Shown one piece after another: positions 49,356 to 59,400 of a stretch of 64,000 nt of DNA. The stretch is taken from positions 80,763-144,762 of the forward strand of contig JAAOMT010000057.1 of the NCBI GenBank assembly GCA_016748015.1, in the 5' to 3' direction. Under the pieces are notes generated by a model. The model searched no databases. It was not told the origin of the DNA and worked only from the letters and a program-made list of their open reading frames with translations. Position numbers and translations under genes: made by a program. Source of the DNA: Geosiphon pyriformis. Taxonomy: Eukaryota; Glomeromycota; Glomeromycetes; Archaeosporales; Geosiphonaceae. Numbering within the stretch: the first letter of the stretch is position 1; each line of letters begins with the position of its first letter.

Positions 49356-49459
49356 GACGAAAGGAGTTGTGTTAGAAGAAATAACTTAAATAAACTGAGG
49401 GAAAAGGAATAAAGCAAAGCGATTTCTTCCAAAAATTTTTTTACTCTCATAGTGGCCAG

Positions 49460-51560
49460 GAGATCGACAAGAAAAAGAATTTTTCAACTTAATTCTAAAT
49501 TTCATAATATTTTTTTGTATTTTTAAAAAATTATATATAGTCAGTAAATTCTTTTTATGTAAGTTATTAAATTGTTTTTTTTAATAAAATGTTCTATTTA
49601 TTGTATTATTTGTTTGTTAAACATATATTTAAGGCTATTAGTATATAATGTCTAAATATTTAATTGTTGTTTTAAGTAATAATAGCAATATATTATTAAA
49701 ACCTGTTTTTTTAAGTTTTCAAGTCTTTTTTTATTAGCATTCCTGATTGAATAATTGTTATTGAATTTTTGAAAGTTTTTTTTACTTTTTTAACAAGTTT
49801 TTTTATGTAATTATTTTTTTGTTTTTGTATTTAGCTATATAGAGTTTTTTATTTGTTCTGTTTTTTAAGTGTTTTTATAACAAATTTTTTGTTTGTTAAC
49901 TGTTATTTTTATGTCTAAGTTTTTTGTTTTTAATATTTAAAACAACTATTATACTGTTGTATGTATTTTATTTGTTATTTCTATTTTCTGCTTTTTTTTT
50001 ACATATTTTAGTTATATTTATAACAAATTTTAGTTTTATAATGTGTTGGTTTTAATGATAATAATTGATTCAAAAATTTAATTTAAATATAAACAATAAT
50101 ATATCTTTGATTTTAAATAATAACATTAATAATATAATTTTCAATATAAACATAAATTAACTAATAGTAAAAAACCAAATAATTATTTTAATAAATTTTT
50201 ATTAACAAAAAAATAAATTAATCTAAATTTTAATTTGTAAATTTATTTAATAATTTTATAATATTATTAAAATTAAAAAATTAAGCCAATAAAACTAAAG
50301 CAAAGTTTCTTGTTTTTACTAATTAAAAAAAACAAATTTAAATTTAATTATATATATAATTTTTTTAGTATATTACAATAAAAAAATAATATGTGCAAAA
50401 TAAAATAAAGTGATAAAAAAAACATAAAGTTTATAATTAACTTATTTAAAAAATTTTTAAAAAAATATAATTTTACATAAAAGGTTTTATATTGTTTTTA
50501 AACTTAATTTAAAACTATTAAAATAATAACAATTAAAATACAGTTTTTATATAATTTAAGTTAATTTAAAAAAACATGAAATATTAAAAAAAAATTACTT
50601 AATTAAAAATTTTTTAAAAACAATAAAAATTTTACAGTTATAAATTATAAAAAATATAACAATATTAAAAATAAAAAGTTGTTGTTTTAGTGTTTATAAT
50701 ATTTAATTTAGCTTTTAAAGATTATATTTATTAAAAATATGTGTATTAAAACACAATTTATTTGCTTTTATACTAAAAATTAATTATGTTAAACAATATA
50801 ATTAAATAAAAATAAATAAATATTTAATAAGTAAATTATTATGTTTAATTAAATTAAAAAAATATTAATTGTTATTGTTAAAATTAATAAAACAAAAACT
50901 TAAAAACTAATAAAAAATTAATTAATAACAAAAATAATAGGCTTAAAGTTTTAAAAAAACACAAAACTGTTGTTTAAAAAATAACAAAATTACAGCTATT
51001 ATAATTGCTAATAATAATAAAATTTACTATTTTTTTTGGTTATTTAAAAAATAATAATAGTAATTATTACAAAAAAAAGATTTTTAATAATTTATTTATT
51101 TTTTATTGGTTTTATAATTTATAATTTTTTGGTTTATATTATTATAAATTTGGGTTTTTTATTAGAAATTTATTAATACATTGTTTTTTTATAATTTAAT
51201 TTTATGATTATTATTTGTTATATATTTAATTTTATTAAATAACAATAAAATTAAATAATTGGTTTAAGCAAATTTACAAAAAAACAGTTTATTTATTCCT
51301 TGGTTGTAATTTTATTATTTAATTTAAAATATTTTAATGAAAATTGATTTTCATTTATATAATCTAGATATAAATTAAAACTCTCAATTTGTGTAATTCT
51401 GGTATAATTTTTTGTGCAGCAATAATTAAATTATAGTGTTTATGTTAAGTTTATTAAAATTTTTATACCTTTTTAATTATTTTTTTTATTATTTGAAAAG
51501 TTTGGTTCATCTTAACAAGTTGATTGAATTACCATTAATTCTATTTTATTAATCAGTTGT
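49460..51560. other. AT-rich stretch, nothing recognised
   Basis: Composition like the 8.7-42 kb block: long A and T runs, scarce G and C, no open frame of note. I could not match it to the LINE or gypsy relicts. It separates the retroelement block from the gene-dense segment. Confidence 0.6.
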
Positions 51561-52003
51561 CTTATTTGCATTTGAATATATTTTGACGTTAAGTAAAGCA
51601 TTCTACATGGGTGGAGCTTTGAAAAAAACTCAAACTATAATAATAAATATTTCTCGGCCTTTTGAATCATGTGTCTTGGTCAATAGCTTGAAAAAAAATA
51701 AGCCTAGTACCACAATTCTTAGCACAATGGCGGTAACAATTTATCCTTTGAATCATTTCATTATGATTCTTCTTTTGTAGATTTGATTTATTTTAACACC
51801 CAAGCATTCACGTTATACGGAACCAAGAAAGTTTTCTCAATGGTGTTTTTATTTTGTTCTCATTAATGAAAGACAAAAGCCACAAAATGATAAAGACTCG
51901 AATTAACTAATACTTTTTTGTTTTTGTAATCTAAGGCGCACGAAGATAAATTGAAAAATATTAAAGTGTCCAAGATTTGTGAAAGATACTTGTATTAAAG
52001 TTA
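51561..52003. other. Intergenic, composition returns to normal
   Basis: A 66-codon plus-strand frame at 51583-51780 has no family resemblance and no upstream promoter that I can see. The segment is most likely the 3' flank and 3' UTR of the zinc-finger gene on the minus strand. Confidence 0.5.
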
Positions 52004-52709
52004 CTAGCAGTAAGGATGGTATGTGTTTTGTGAGAAATCTTGTTCGCGTTCTGCCACTTTCTTGGCACGTGCTTTTTGAGCCCATCTAAAGAATAAATAT
52101 CAAATATTGGTTCATTAAAGTCGAAAAATATGAAAAAAGTGACGCTTCTATATCCAAAGCTTTAAATACTTGCCTTTTTTTAGAGTCCAACATCCTCTGA
52201 CGACGCTCTTCGTCATTTTTTGGGCGGTTAGGGTCGTTATCCCATCGTGTACCGCGTGGTAATTCGATAGCGTGCTTCTCCTTGACATGTCGTCGGAGTA
52301 TTGAACGAGAATTTTTGCCTTGATAGGTCTTATCACAATAATTACACAGAAAGAGTTTTGAATTAGATTCGCTATTTTCATCATTTGTCATTTCTAGTGC
52401 TCTCGGAACATTCTCAAGTGTAGAAAGAGGACGACGATTTGATGTGATGGAAGTTCTAAGTGGCGGTAATTGTGGTCGTTCCTCATTTTCGTTATTATAT
52501 TCATATAGTTGTAGTTTAGCGGGAGGAGACATAGTCTGACTTTCTGGTGGTGTGAGTATGTAAACTCCAGGCTGGTATGCCAGCCTTTCTTGGTGTAGAG
52601 CGTATTGGTTAACCGCGGCTCTTTGTGACTCAATAACGTCAAGACCAGGCGGTAGAAAGTAGTTGAAGTGGTTAACGTGTTGGAATCGGTGAGCACTCTG
52701 TTGACCCAT
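52004..52709 (-). CDS. Single C2H2 zinc-finger protein, two exons
   Basis: The predicted protein has 205 residues from exons 52709-52174 and 52085-52004. The N-terminal half is low-complexity (Gln, Pro, Tyr; PPESQTMSPP). It is followed by one C2H2 finger, CNYCDKTYQ...RRHVKEKH, then a charged segment (NDPNRPKNDEERRQRMLDSKKR) and a basic coiled tail (WAQKARAKKVAEREQ). Probably a nuclear DNA-binding protein; the target is unknown. The intron (52173-52086, 88 bp) seems to use a GC donor, AG|GCAAGT. With the nearby GT at CAA|GTATTT the tail would read into an unlikely hydrophobic frame. I chose the ATG at 52709 (MGQQSAH) over the upstream in-frame ATG at 52832, because the 41 extra residues look like untranslated leader. 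Five ACGCGT sites lie 320-490 bp upstream. Confidence 0.75.
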
Positions 52710-53027
52710 TATTATTACGAAGGTAATGATAGATGAAAGGACAACTTTGTATGGAATTTTGAAAATTATTTGCAACAGAAGTTGGGTAAGTTTTTTTGAA
52801 GATGCGAAAGGTTGATTGTCTTTGCCGGGCAAAAAGTACTATTTCCTAGCGTAGTTGTGTTAATGGTTTAAGATGTTAGAACAAGATAAAGACGAGAATT
52901 GTGTATTAGTACTGGTGGTTTAGAAAAGCAAAAGTGAAATCACTTTGGGAAATCAATTCAACGTCAAGGCAGTCTTCTTTTATATTGATGAGAAGCCGAA
53001 TGGGGACATACCCCAATAATTAATTTG

Positions 53028-53196
53028 ACGCGTTCTTGGAAAATTTCTCGTTGAATTCTACGCGTTAATATCATCATCTGCGGTTAGTTTGCAGATCCTT
53101 TCTAAAAACGCGTTAAAAAAATAATAATCGTTCATTACAATTTCTACGCGTCTTTATATCTACGATGCGTAGAAAAACACATTGTTTCAGACGCGT
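53028..53196. promoter_or_regulatory. Cluster of five MluI cell-cycle boxes (ACGCGT)
   Basis: ACGCGT occurs at 53028, 53060, 53108, 53146 and 53191. In yeasts this palindrome is the MCB element bound by MBF (Mbp1/Swi6-type factors) to switch on G1/S genes. The nearest downstream start is that of the zinc-finger gene on the minus strand (ATG at 52709). The gene on the other side (53848-54849) shows its 3' end here. In DNA this poor in G and C, five copies in 170 bp are not expected by chance. Confidence 0.75.
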
Positions 53197-53199
53197 AAA

Positions 53200-53847
53200 A
53201 TAAAATTGATGATGATAATGGCCTGTGCACTTTTTTGTTTATTCTAGGGTTTTCAAGCTGCAGGAATGTTACCATATTACGATTGAAAATAAGCCACAAG
53301 AGTCAAGGTCAACTTGAATGCAAACAAAGGGACAAAATTGAAATTTCCTACAATCTACTTCAAAAATAGCTATATTTCAAAATTTTCTAACGCTCTTTCA
53401 CCATCGATAACCATGCAACGCCTAATCAAGAGAGTGTTGAAGCCAACAATTAACAGTATTTTATTTTCTTTTAAGAACATAAAATAACATTAGGTCTAAG
53501 GTTCAAAGACTTTCAAAACACATCTGCATTAAAAGAAATTGAAAATTTCTTATTCAACTTAAATAAAATTACGAGAATATTAAAAATTTAAAAATTTTGT
53601 GACTGATTCTGGATCAGTTCAAATACAAATCTTTCCAAAGTAAAGAAATTTCCTTTAACTAGCAGATTTTTCAACGCTAAGCTTCCGTCATGTTATGATA
53701 AGGAATTTAAGAGATAATGATTTGCAAATTTGGTATCTTGTTAAAGATATTTGTCAAATCAAGGAACTTTAATTGCCTCATAAGATTTTGAGCAATTAAA
53801 GTTTACCACAACAAAAATTAGACATTAAAGTTTAGTAACCAAAAAAT
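53200..53847. other. Intergenic, nothing recognised
   Basis: No open frame or repeat of note. It probably includes the distal promoter of the zinc-finger gene and the 3' flank of the next gene, whose stop is at 53848. Confidence 0.5.
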
Positions 53848-54849
53848 TCATTCATTTTTGCCTTTTCGCCAGTTATAATCTTTTCTTTTGAATCTTTCCC
53901 TTTTGGTAAAATAATCAAAACTACATTGAATGTTGGTCGGCTCTCTAAATTTCTCTTTTAGGATTAACTCAAAAATACTCGGGATTCTTTCACATACGTC
54001 ATCAGTTTCGCTTGGCACAGTAACATTTGTATTATCATGTTGTGGATCAAGCTCATAGGGAAGTGGTTCGCATTTTTCTACAATTACTGTTGAATGCAAA
54101 TCCTTTTCCACAACATGATCATCTTTCTCTAGGGTTGTTTTGCTATCTTCAGTGAAACTTGTATTTGGTATTTCTTTGAATTTTAAATTGTCCTTCCATT
54201 TAGTTTGGAAAATTTTCTTGGGAAATCTATGTTTCGGCCTATAAAATCTCTTCATAGTATAGCGATAGAAGAAAGAGTTGAGAACATCACACGAAACAAA
54301 AAGAAAATGATCATATTAAAAATCCTCCATTGAATTACCCAGTGTGCTTCGTCGTACATCCTTTTATAATGTCTCTCCATTATTGTATATTTTAATTGAG
54401 GTTTCTTAATTCCTTTTTTAAGAAACAAGAAAAGAAGTGAAATGAAATAGCAAAATGGCAAAGAAATATAATGGACCACCTGAATTTTATACATACATAC
54501 ATATATACATACATACACTTACCATTTTCATTTTTAATTATTGAATGCATGTTACGAATAACCTCTGCAAAGAGATCACTTTGGGTATCAACATCCTCAT
54601 CTATATGGTCGCCTTCGTCTTGTTTATCTTCATTCTCAAGAACTTTTTTTCTATTTTCCCTTGCATCTATAAATATACTTTTAAGGAAAATTTACTGTTT
54701 AATTTAATTCGATACAGAGACGACGAACCAGGATAGTAAAAAATCGAAGTGTTCGAGATAATTCTACGAGAAATTTTCATAATGAGAAACCGACGTTTAG
54801 GGATAAGATGATGGTTTGATGCAAAAGGTAACATGGATCTGGCCGTCAT
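53848..54849 (-). CDS. Unrecognised protein, possible mitochondrial presequence, four exons
   Basis: Joining 54849-54729, 54666-54523, 54412-54339 and 53900s exon 54249-53848 gives 247 codons (246 residues) with consistent phases and AG acceptors. The first donor (GTTCGT) is weak. Residues 1-40 are rich in Arg, Lys, Ser and hydrophobics with no acidic residue, like a mitochondrial presequence. An acidic stretch (ENEDKQDEGDHIDEDVD) follows, then a basic, aromatic core (RHYKRMYDEAHWRFYRPKHR), a variable middle and a Lys/Arg-rich end (KRERFKRKDYNWRKGKNE). I do not recognise the family. The basic aromatic core suggests RNA or ribosome contact, which is only a guess. Start and exon 1 are less certain than exons 2-4. 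It is divergent from the gene at 55218. Confidence 0.6.
54340..54840 (-). other. Introns of the possible mitochondrial protein gene
   Basis: Inferred introns are 54728-54667 (62 bp), 54522-54413 (110 bp, donor GTAAGT, containing a CATA/TGTA simple repeat near 54490-54518) and 54338-54250 (89 bp). Frames stay open across each join, which is the main support for the model. Confidence 0.55.
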
Positions 54850-55217
54850 TGATAGTGCGAAAATTAGATCATTAGTTAAATGATCATCTTTTTTTTGTTT
54901 TTTTTTTGATCTCTACCAAATTAGATATTTAATACTAGACTCAAACTCTATCTCGTCTAAAAAACATTTTTATACTTTTCTAGTATCGCCAGGTGATATT
55001 ATTAGCAGCAAAGTGAAAGGAAAATATTTCTACAAACTTTCTTTGCTAATTCTGAATAGTAAAAGCGCGATTTCTGACGCCTTGAATTAGAGTTATTTTC
55101 AATCACATTTATTGCCTCATACTTTTGATTGATAGTTCATTCTTTTGATTCTTGATCATTTGAGCATAAAAGCATCTTAGTTTTGCCAATCTACCTACTA
55201 CTAAATTTATCAAACTA
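54850..55217. promoter_or_regulatory. Divergent promoter region
   Basis: The 368 bp separate the start codons of two genes transcribed outward, so both promoters should lie here. No TATA box or named site stands out. There is a poly(T) run near 54890-54908. Confidence 0.5.
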
Positions 55218-56159
55218 ATGGCTGTCACCACTGCCACACCATTCGCTTCCAAGACTCCTGCGTTGGATATTTTACAACTATTGGGATATGATGACTATTT
55301 GATCCCAAGATTTCCACTTCCTTATGGAAACAATAGTCCATGCGAATCTTCACAAGATTCTTCTCAATTGATTGATGGGCTTAGAGACAATTATGCTTCA
55401 CCTTCAAATTCCCCGTCCTTGAACCTGGATTCTTCCGTCAGTCACTTTTCATTAACCGATATCGATCCGATGTTAGCTAGTTTATCCATAGAAACTTCCA
55501 AAATGGTTCAAGTATCTTTTAGTGAAAGATTCACTATGGATGATGCCAAACGTCTTAGTTCCTTCGTCACTAACTTGGATAAGTTTTCTACCATGTCAAA
55601 ATCCAATGAAGAGATCAATGTTGATACCCGAGTATTAAACATTCGCACTGAAACATCTAATCAAGTGAAAAATGTCAGTGAATATATCGCTTCTCGAGAA
55701 AAATCAGCTCGAAAGGCAACCATTTTTGATGCACCTGTGATTGATTTGAAATCTCCTTTCATCTCCAATAATGAGCAAGAAAGTCGGAAGCATCGAACGG
55801 ATAAGAGCGATGACGAGGAAGACATCAGTAAGTGATAACACGATTGACCGATCTAAAATGTGATTTAGAAAGCTCACAATTTCAAAATTTTCCTCTTAGC
55901 TACTGATATGGTAAAACGGTTCCGAAGCCTGTCCACTGATACCAAGGGCAAGCGTCGAGCTAAAGAGGAGCAGATCATGAAAAAACAAATAAATGAGCTG
56001 CAAGATTTCCCCCTTGCATCCCTTGAGGAAATGGAGCGTCGAAAAGTGCGTGTTCCAAGTCGTCTACGTTCACGTTTACATGTCCGAAAGACCTACATCC
56101 CTTTCGAATTAAGGGAATCTTGGACTGGCTCTCTTGAGGGATTCACCCCTTTAATATGA
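55218..56159 (+). CDS. Unrecognised 289-residue protein, two exons
   Basis: Exons 55218-55827 and 55900-56159 are joined across a clean 72-bp intron (GTAAGT ... CTCTTAG). The total is 870 nt, exactly 290 codons including the stop. The N-terminal 75 residues are Ser/Pro/Asn-rich, and 95-165 form a polar, probably helical part (MDDAKRLSSF, NLDKFSTM). An acidic patch (DKSDDEED) sits at the splice junction, and the C-terminal 85 residues are strongly basic and helical (KGKRRAKEEQIMKKQ, EMERRKVRVPSRLRSRLHVRKTY). The ATG at 55218 is the first in the frame and follows an A-rich leader (CAAACTAATGG). I do not recognise the family. The basic tail suggests nucleic-acid binding or nuclear location. It is convergent with UTP10. 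Confidence 0.8.
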
Positions 56160-56410
56160 GTTTTGAATATTTTGCTGCTTTGTTTCCCCTTTTCCCGCTA
56201 AAAATTATTTCAATTTGTACAATATCTCTTTAATAATAATACTACTTTATCAAAATTTGGCAACATGGCATCAGCGATGAACTGTGCTCGTATCTCAATA
56301 GTCAACTTTTCTTTTTTCAGAAACAGCATTAAAAATCAAGATTGAGCGGTACCATATCTTTGATTAAAATTTACAAACAATCATCAAATCTATATAGTTA
56401 TTGAGTTTGA
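56160..56410. terminator. Convergent 3' ends of two genes
   Basis: Only 251 bp lie between the stop of the plus-strand gene (56159) and the UTP10 stop (56411). Both 3' UTRs and poly(A) sites must fall or overlap here. No single AATAAA signal is clear; TTTAATAATAATAC near 56228 is a possible one. Confidence 0.4.
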
Positions 56411-59400
56411 CTATTTGATATATTCTTGAAATGATTGGCCCAAATAGGCCTCGATGATGCTTATCAGTTCCCTGGCAAGCTTCTCCACCCGATGATCTAT
56501 ATCTTCCAGCAATTCAACCAGATAAGTAACAGTTTCTGGCAAGAAGATAACAAAACTTTCGCCCAAACGCTTATAGAATTCGGATAACACCAAGATGGCA
56601 GCCATCCGAACCTCAGGGGAATTGTTCTGGGTCTGCAATAAGACATGCTTATTTAGCATTTTCCGATGATCATCGTCGTTAGCATTGATAGCTAGTTGGC
56701 CAAGGCATGGCACTAGGTGTCCAGCGATTCGATTCATAGAATTTTCACTAGTGAGGAGTAACTGTTCCACAATAGGGTACATGATCTTTTTAAATCTCTC
56801 GCTGTTCTGCAAGGCTATATTAAGTAAAAAAAAATCTGGATTAAGACACTGTTCGAAAAGTAGCATATTTACTCGAATAAAGATACCTTGTTGGTCGTGC
56901 AAAAAATATTTTTGCAAGGAATCGACAATATAGATCCATAAATCATTAGGTTCTTGTTTATGGTCTTTATAACGCTGAAGTGTTGCGATACTAGCGTCTA
57001 ATACGTAGACATAATAAGGTGCAAATAAATGCTACAAAAAAGAATTCAGATTTCGACCAATAAATGGAAAAGAAAAGTAACTTAAGTAATAGGGAATTTG
57101 CTTTATTGCTTACTTCAACCTGAATGAGCAAATAATCAACTAATCGAAATAATATCATGAGTCGACATTCGAGTTCTTTTATTGGGGTATCTAATACAAG
57201 ATTATAATTAGTGAAATTATCAACATTTTCATAAACATAAATTTTTATTACTAACCAAGATTGGTTTGAGTAAGTTCTATTGTAGCCCACTCGACCAATT
57301 TCAAGAATAGGGGTTTGAAAATATTATCATTAAGTTTCAGAATTAAATTATAAAAAACCTCAAATAATTGATTCTCGATTTCATCGACATCCTGTAGGGA
57401 GGAGATAGGGTGACATTTAGAATTTCTTAAACTTTCAATAAAAACAAATATAATAAATTCTTACTTCCGGAGTTGATGTCGAATCCACACGACGATAATC
57501 AAAAAGAATCAATAAAAATTTGAATATGTGAATATAAAAATTCAATACGCTATCACTGGGCATGGATTTAATAGCAGTTTGTAGTAATTGTAAAAGCGTT
57601 ATCAAGCTCTAAAATTTATTAAAGCAGAAATTTATTATTGTCAGTTATAGAACATCAAACTAGATAATTAAAAGCATTATTATTTACCTTTTTGCCGAAA
57701 CCTAGAACTGTTTGATAGATGTCAAATACCAAAGGAAATAATATACGCGGCGTAATGTCCGTCGCAATCTTGGAAAGCACGGATTGGACAAGTAAAGGAA
57801 TATCATCCTTTTCATTCTTATTTGTGTAAGTGGCCGGATGTAAGAGGGATTCAAGGAGCTTAGGTAAATACGGAGTGATGAAAGACGGCACACTGAACAT
57901 AATTTCCTCCAAGATAAGTAATATGGCTACTTGAAGTCTGCGATAATTAGGTTGCTTTTCTAAAAGAAAAAAATTATTTCTTTTTCTTACAAACCATTGA
58001 ATTATCAATTAAATTAAAATTCAATCTTACCAGTAAGTGAAACATGGAATGAATGCAATAATTGGGGCATGAATTTTGGTAAATAAGGGACAATTCGAGT
58101 GCTTAGTTCTTGGCTGTTTAATATTTTAACGAAAAAATGAAGAAATGCTTCGAAATGTTTCAAACAGAGTTCAATAACTATGAAGATGAAAATACCAGAG
58201 ATGTGCAAGACAAGCGATACTTGAAATCTTCATGTCAATATTAACATGGCCTAATGCACTTGAACCAATAACAGCCACAATACTTTCTGTAAATAAGGTT
58301 TCGTTGGACTTGAAGTATTGGTGAACGAGAGTCGACAAGCATATCATTGCATTTTGCTTAACAAGCAAAGTGCTATATTCGGTATTTCTCCCGTCAGTGG
58401 CTATAATGTTAGTGAGATCTGATACAATTTCCACAACTTGTTTTTCTTGAATTTCATCCAAATCTTCTTTAAGAACAAGCCGTTCGTTAAGGAGTTCCAT
58501 AGCTTTTGTACGAACCTTTAAAAATATGAAAATTAGCCTAAAATCAAAAGTGACACCTGAGAAAATAGGTGAAACAAACTTACAGCTAAATCTTGATGAC
58601 CAAGCAATCCTCTGACAATCCGTACAAAAGATGGGATAGTGAGGATAGCATGAATTTTAGATAAAGTGTTGTAGGCAACGCTGGACAATTCTACAAGGGA
58701 TATTGGATAAAAGAACTACCTTGAATATTAGAATCGGAGAAAACAGTTATAGGTAGCGATTTATAACAAACCTTTAAGTGACTTGGTCGATTTTTTCTGG
58801 GTTTTTGATAGTAAGCCTTGGAAAGATTCAAGATTGAGGAAAAGCATTAACACCACCTCAGTCAATTTGAAATTTAGATCTTCGAATTGGGCTTCATAGC
58901 TAGAATCGCATCCCATTTTTTCAAGGACTTGTTGAAGAAATCCATCATGTGTAAAAAGATGTCTAATTAATCTGAGAGTGGCAAGCTTCATTTCTAAAAT
59001 GTCTTGCGCCGTTTGCCCACTAGATTAATAAAGTTTACAAAATGGTGAAATTTTGATTGTGAACTGAAATTGTAATTTTTTGACTATAATAAGCTTACTC
59101 TATCTCGAATAAATGTTCAGCTTCCCGTGAAGATATATCTGTAACATTATCAAAACGAGGTTTTTCATTTGGGATCTGCAGCAACTCTTGAATTAACAGA
59201 ACCAAAGATTTGACTTGAGCCTCCAGAGGAAACTCTTTTAAAAGGAGAAGGCAAAAGTCCGATAGACTATCAGGAGTAGGTATTTCAGATTGATCGAATT
59301 TGTCCATGTGTTTAGCAAGCAACATTCCGAGAATCGCAAAGAGGAAATCGTTCTCTCCAAGGGTCCGGATCAGAATTGAAAAAATACTGTAGGGTAGATA

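Larger units (their letters stand above)
42017..49450 (-). mobile_element. LINE C: nearly full-length non-LTR retrotransposon
   Basis: The minus strand carries ORF1 (49355-47396), ORF2 (about 47395-42383) and a short 3' UTR, about 7.4 kb in all (some 370 bp of which may be an assembly duplication). The type is APE-endonuclease/RT/RNase H. Damage is light: a few TGA/TAG/TAA codons, two or three frameshifts, and a changed RT box. Codon use is GC-richer than the surrounding relicts but already shifted to A/T. LINE A is a truncated relative. Confidence 0.88.

Noticed and set aside
51583-51780. 65-residue plus-strand frame
   Set aside because: Short, no recognisable family, no splice or promoter support.
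52710-52832. N-terminal 41-residue extension of the zinc-finger protein
   Set aside because: Hydrophobic, with no pattern continuing into the Gln/Pro-rich start; more likely untranslated leader. The ATG at 52709 is preferred.
54490-54518. CATA/TGTA repeat near 54.5 kb considered as a regulatory site
   Set aside because: It lies in an inferred intron and is a plain tetranucleotide repeat.
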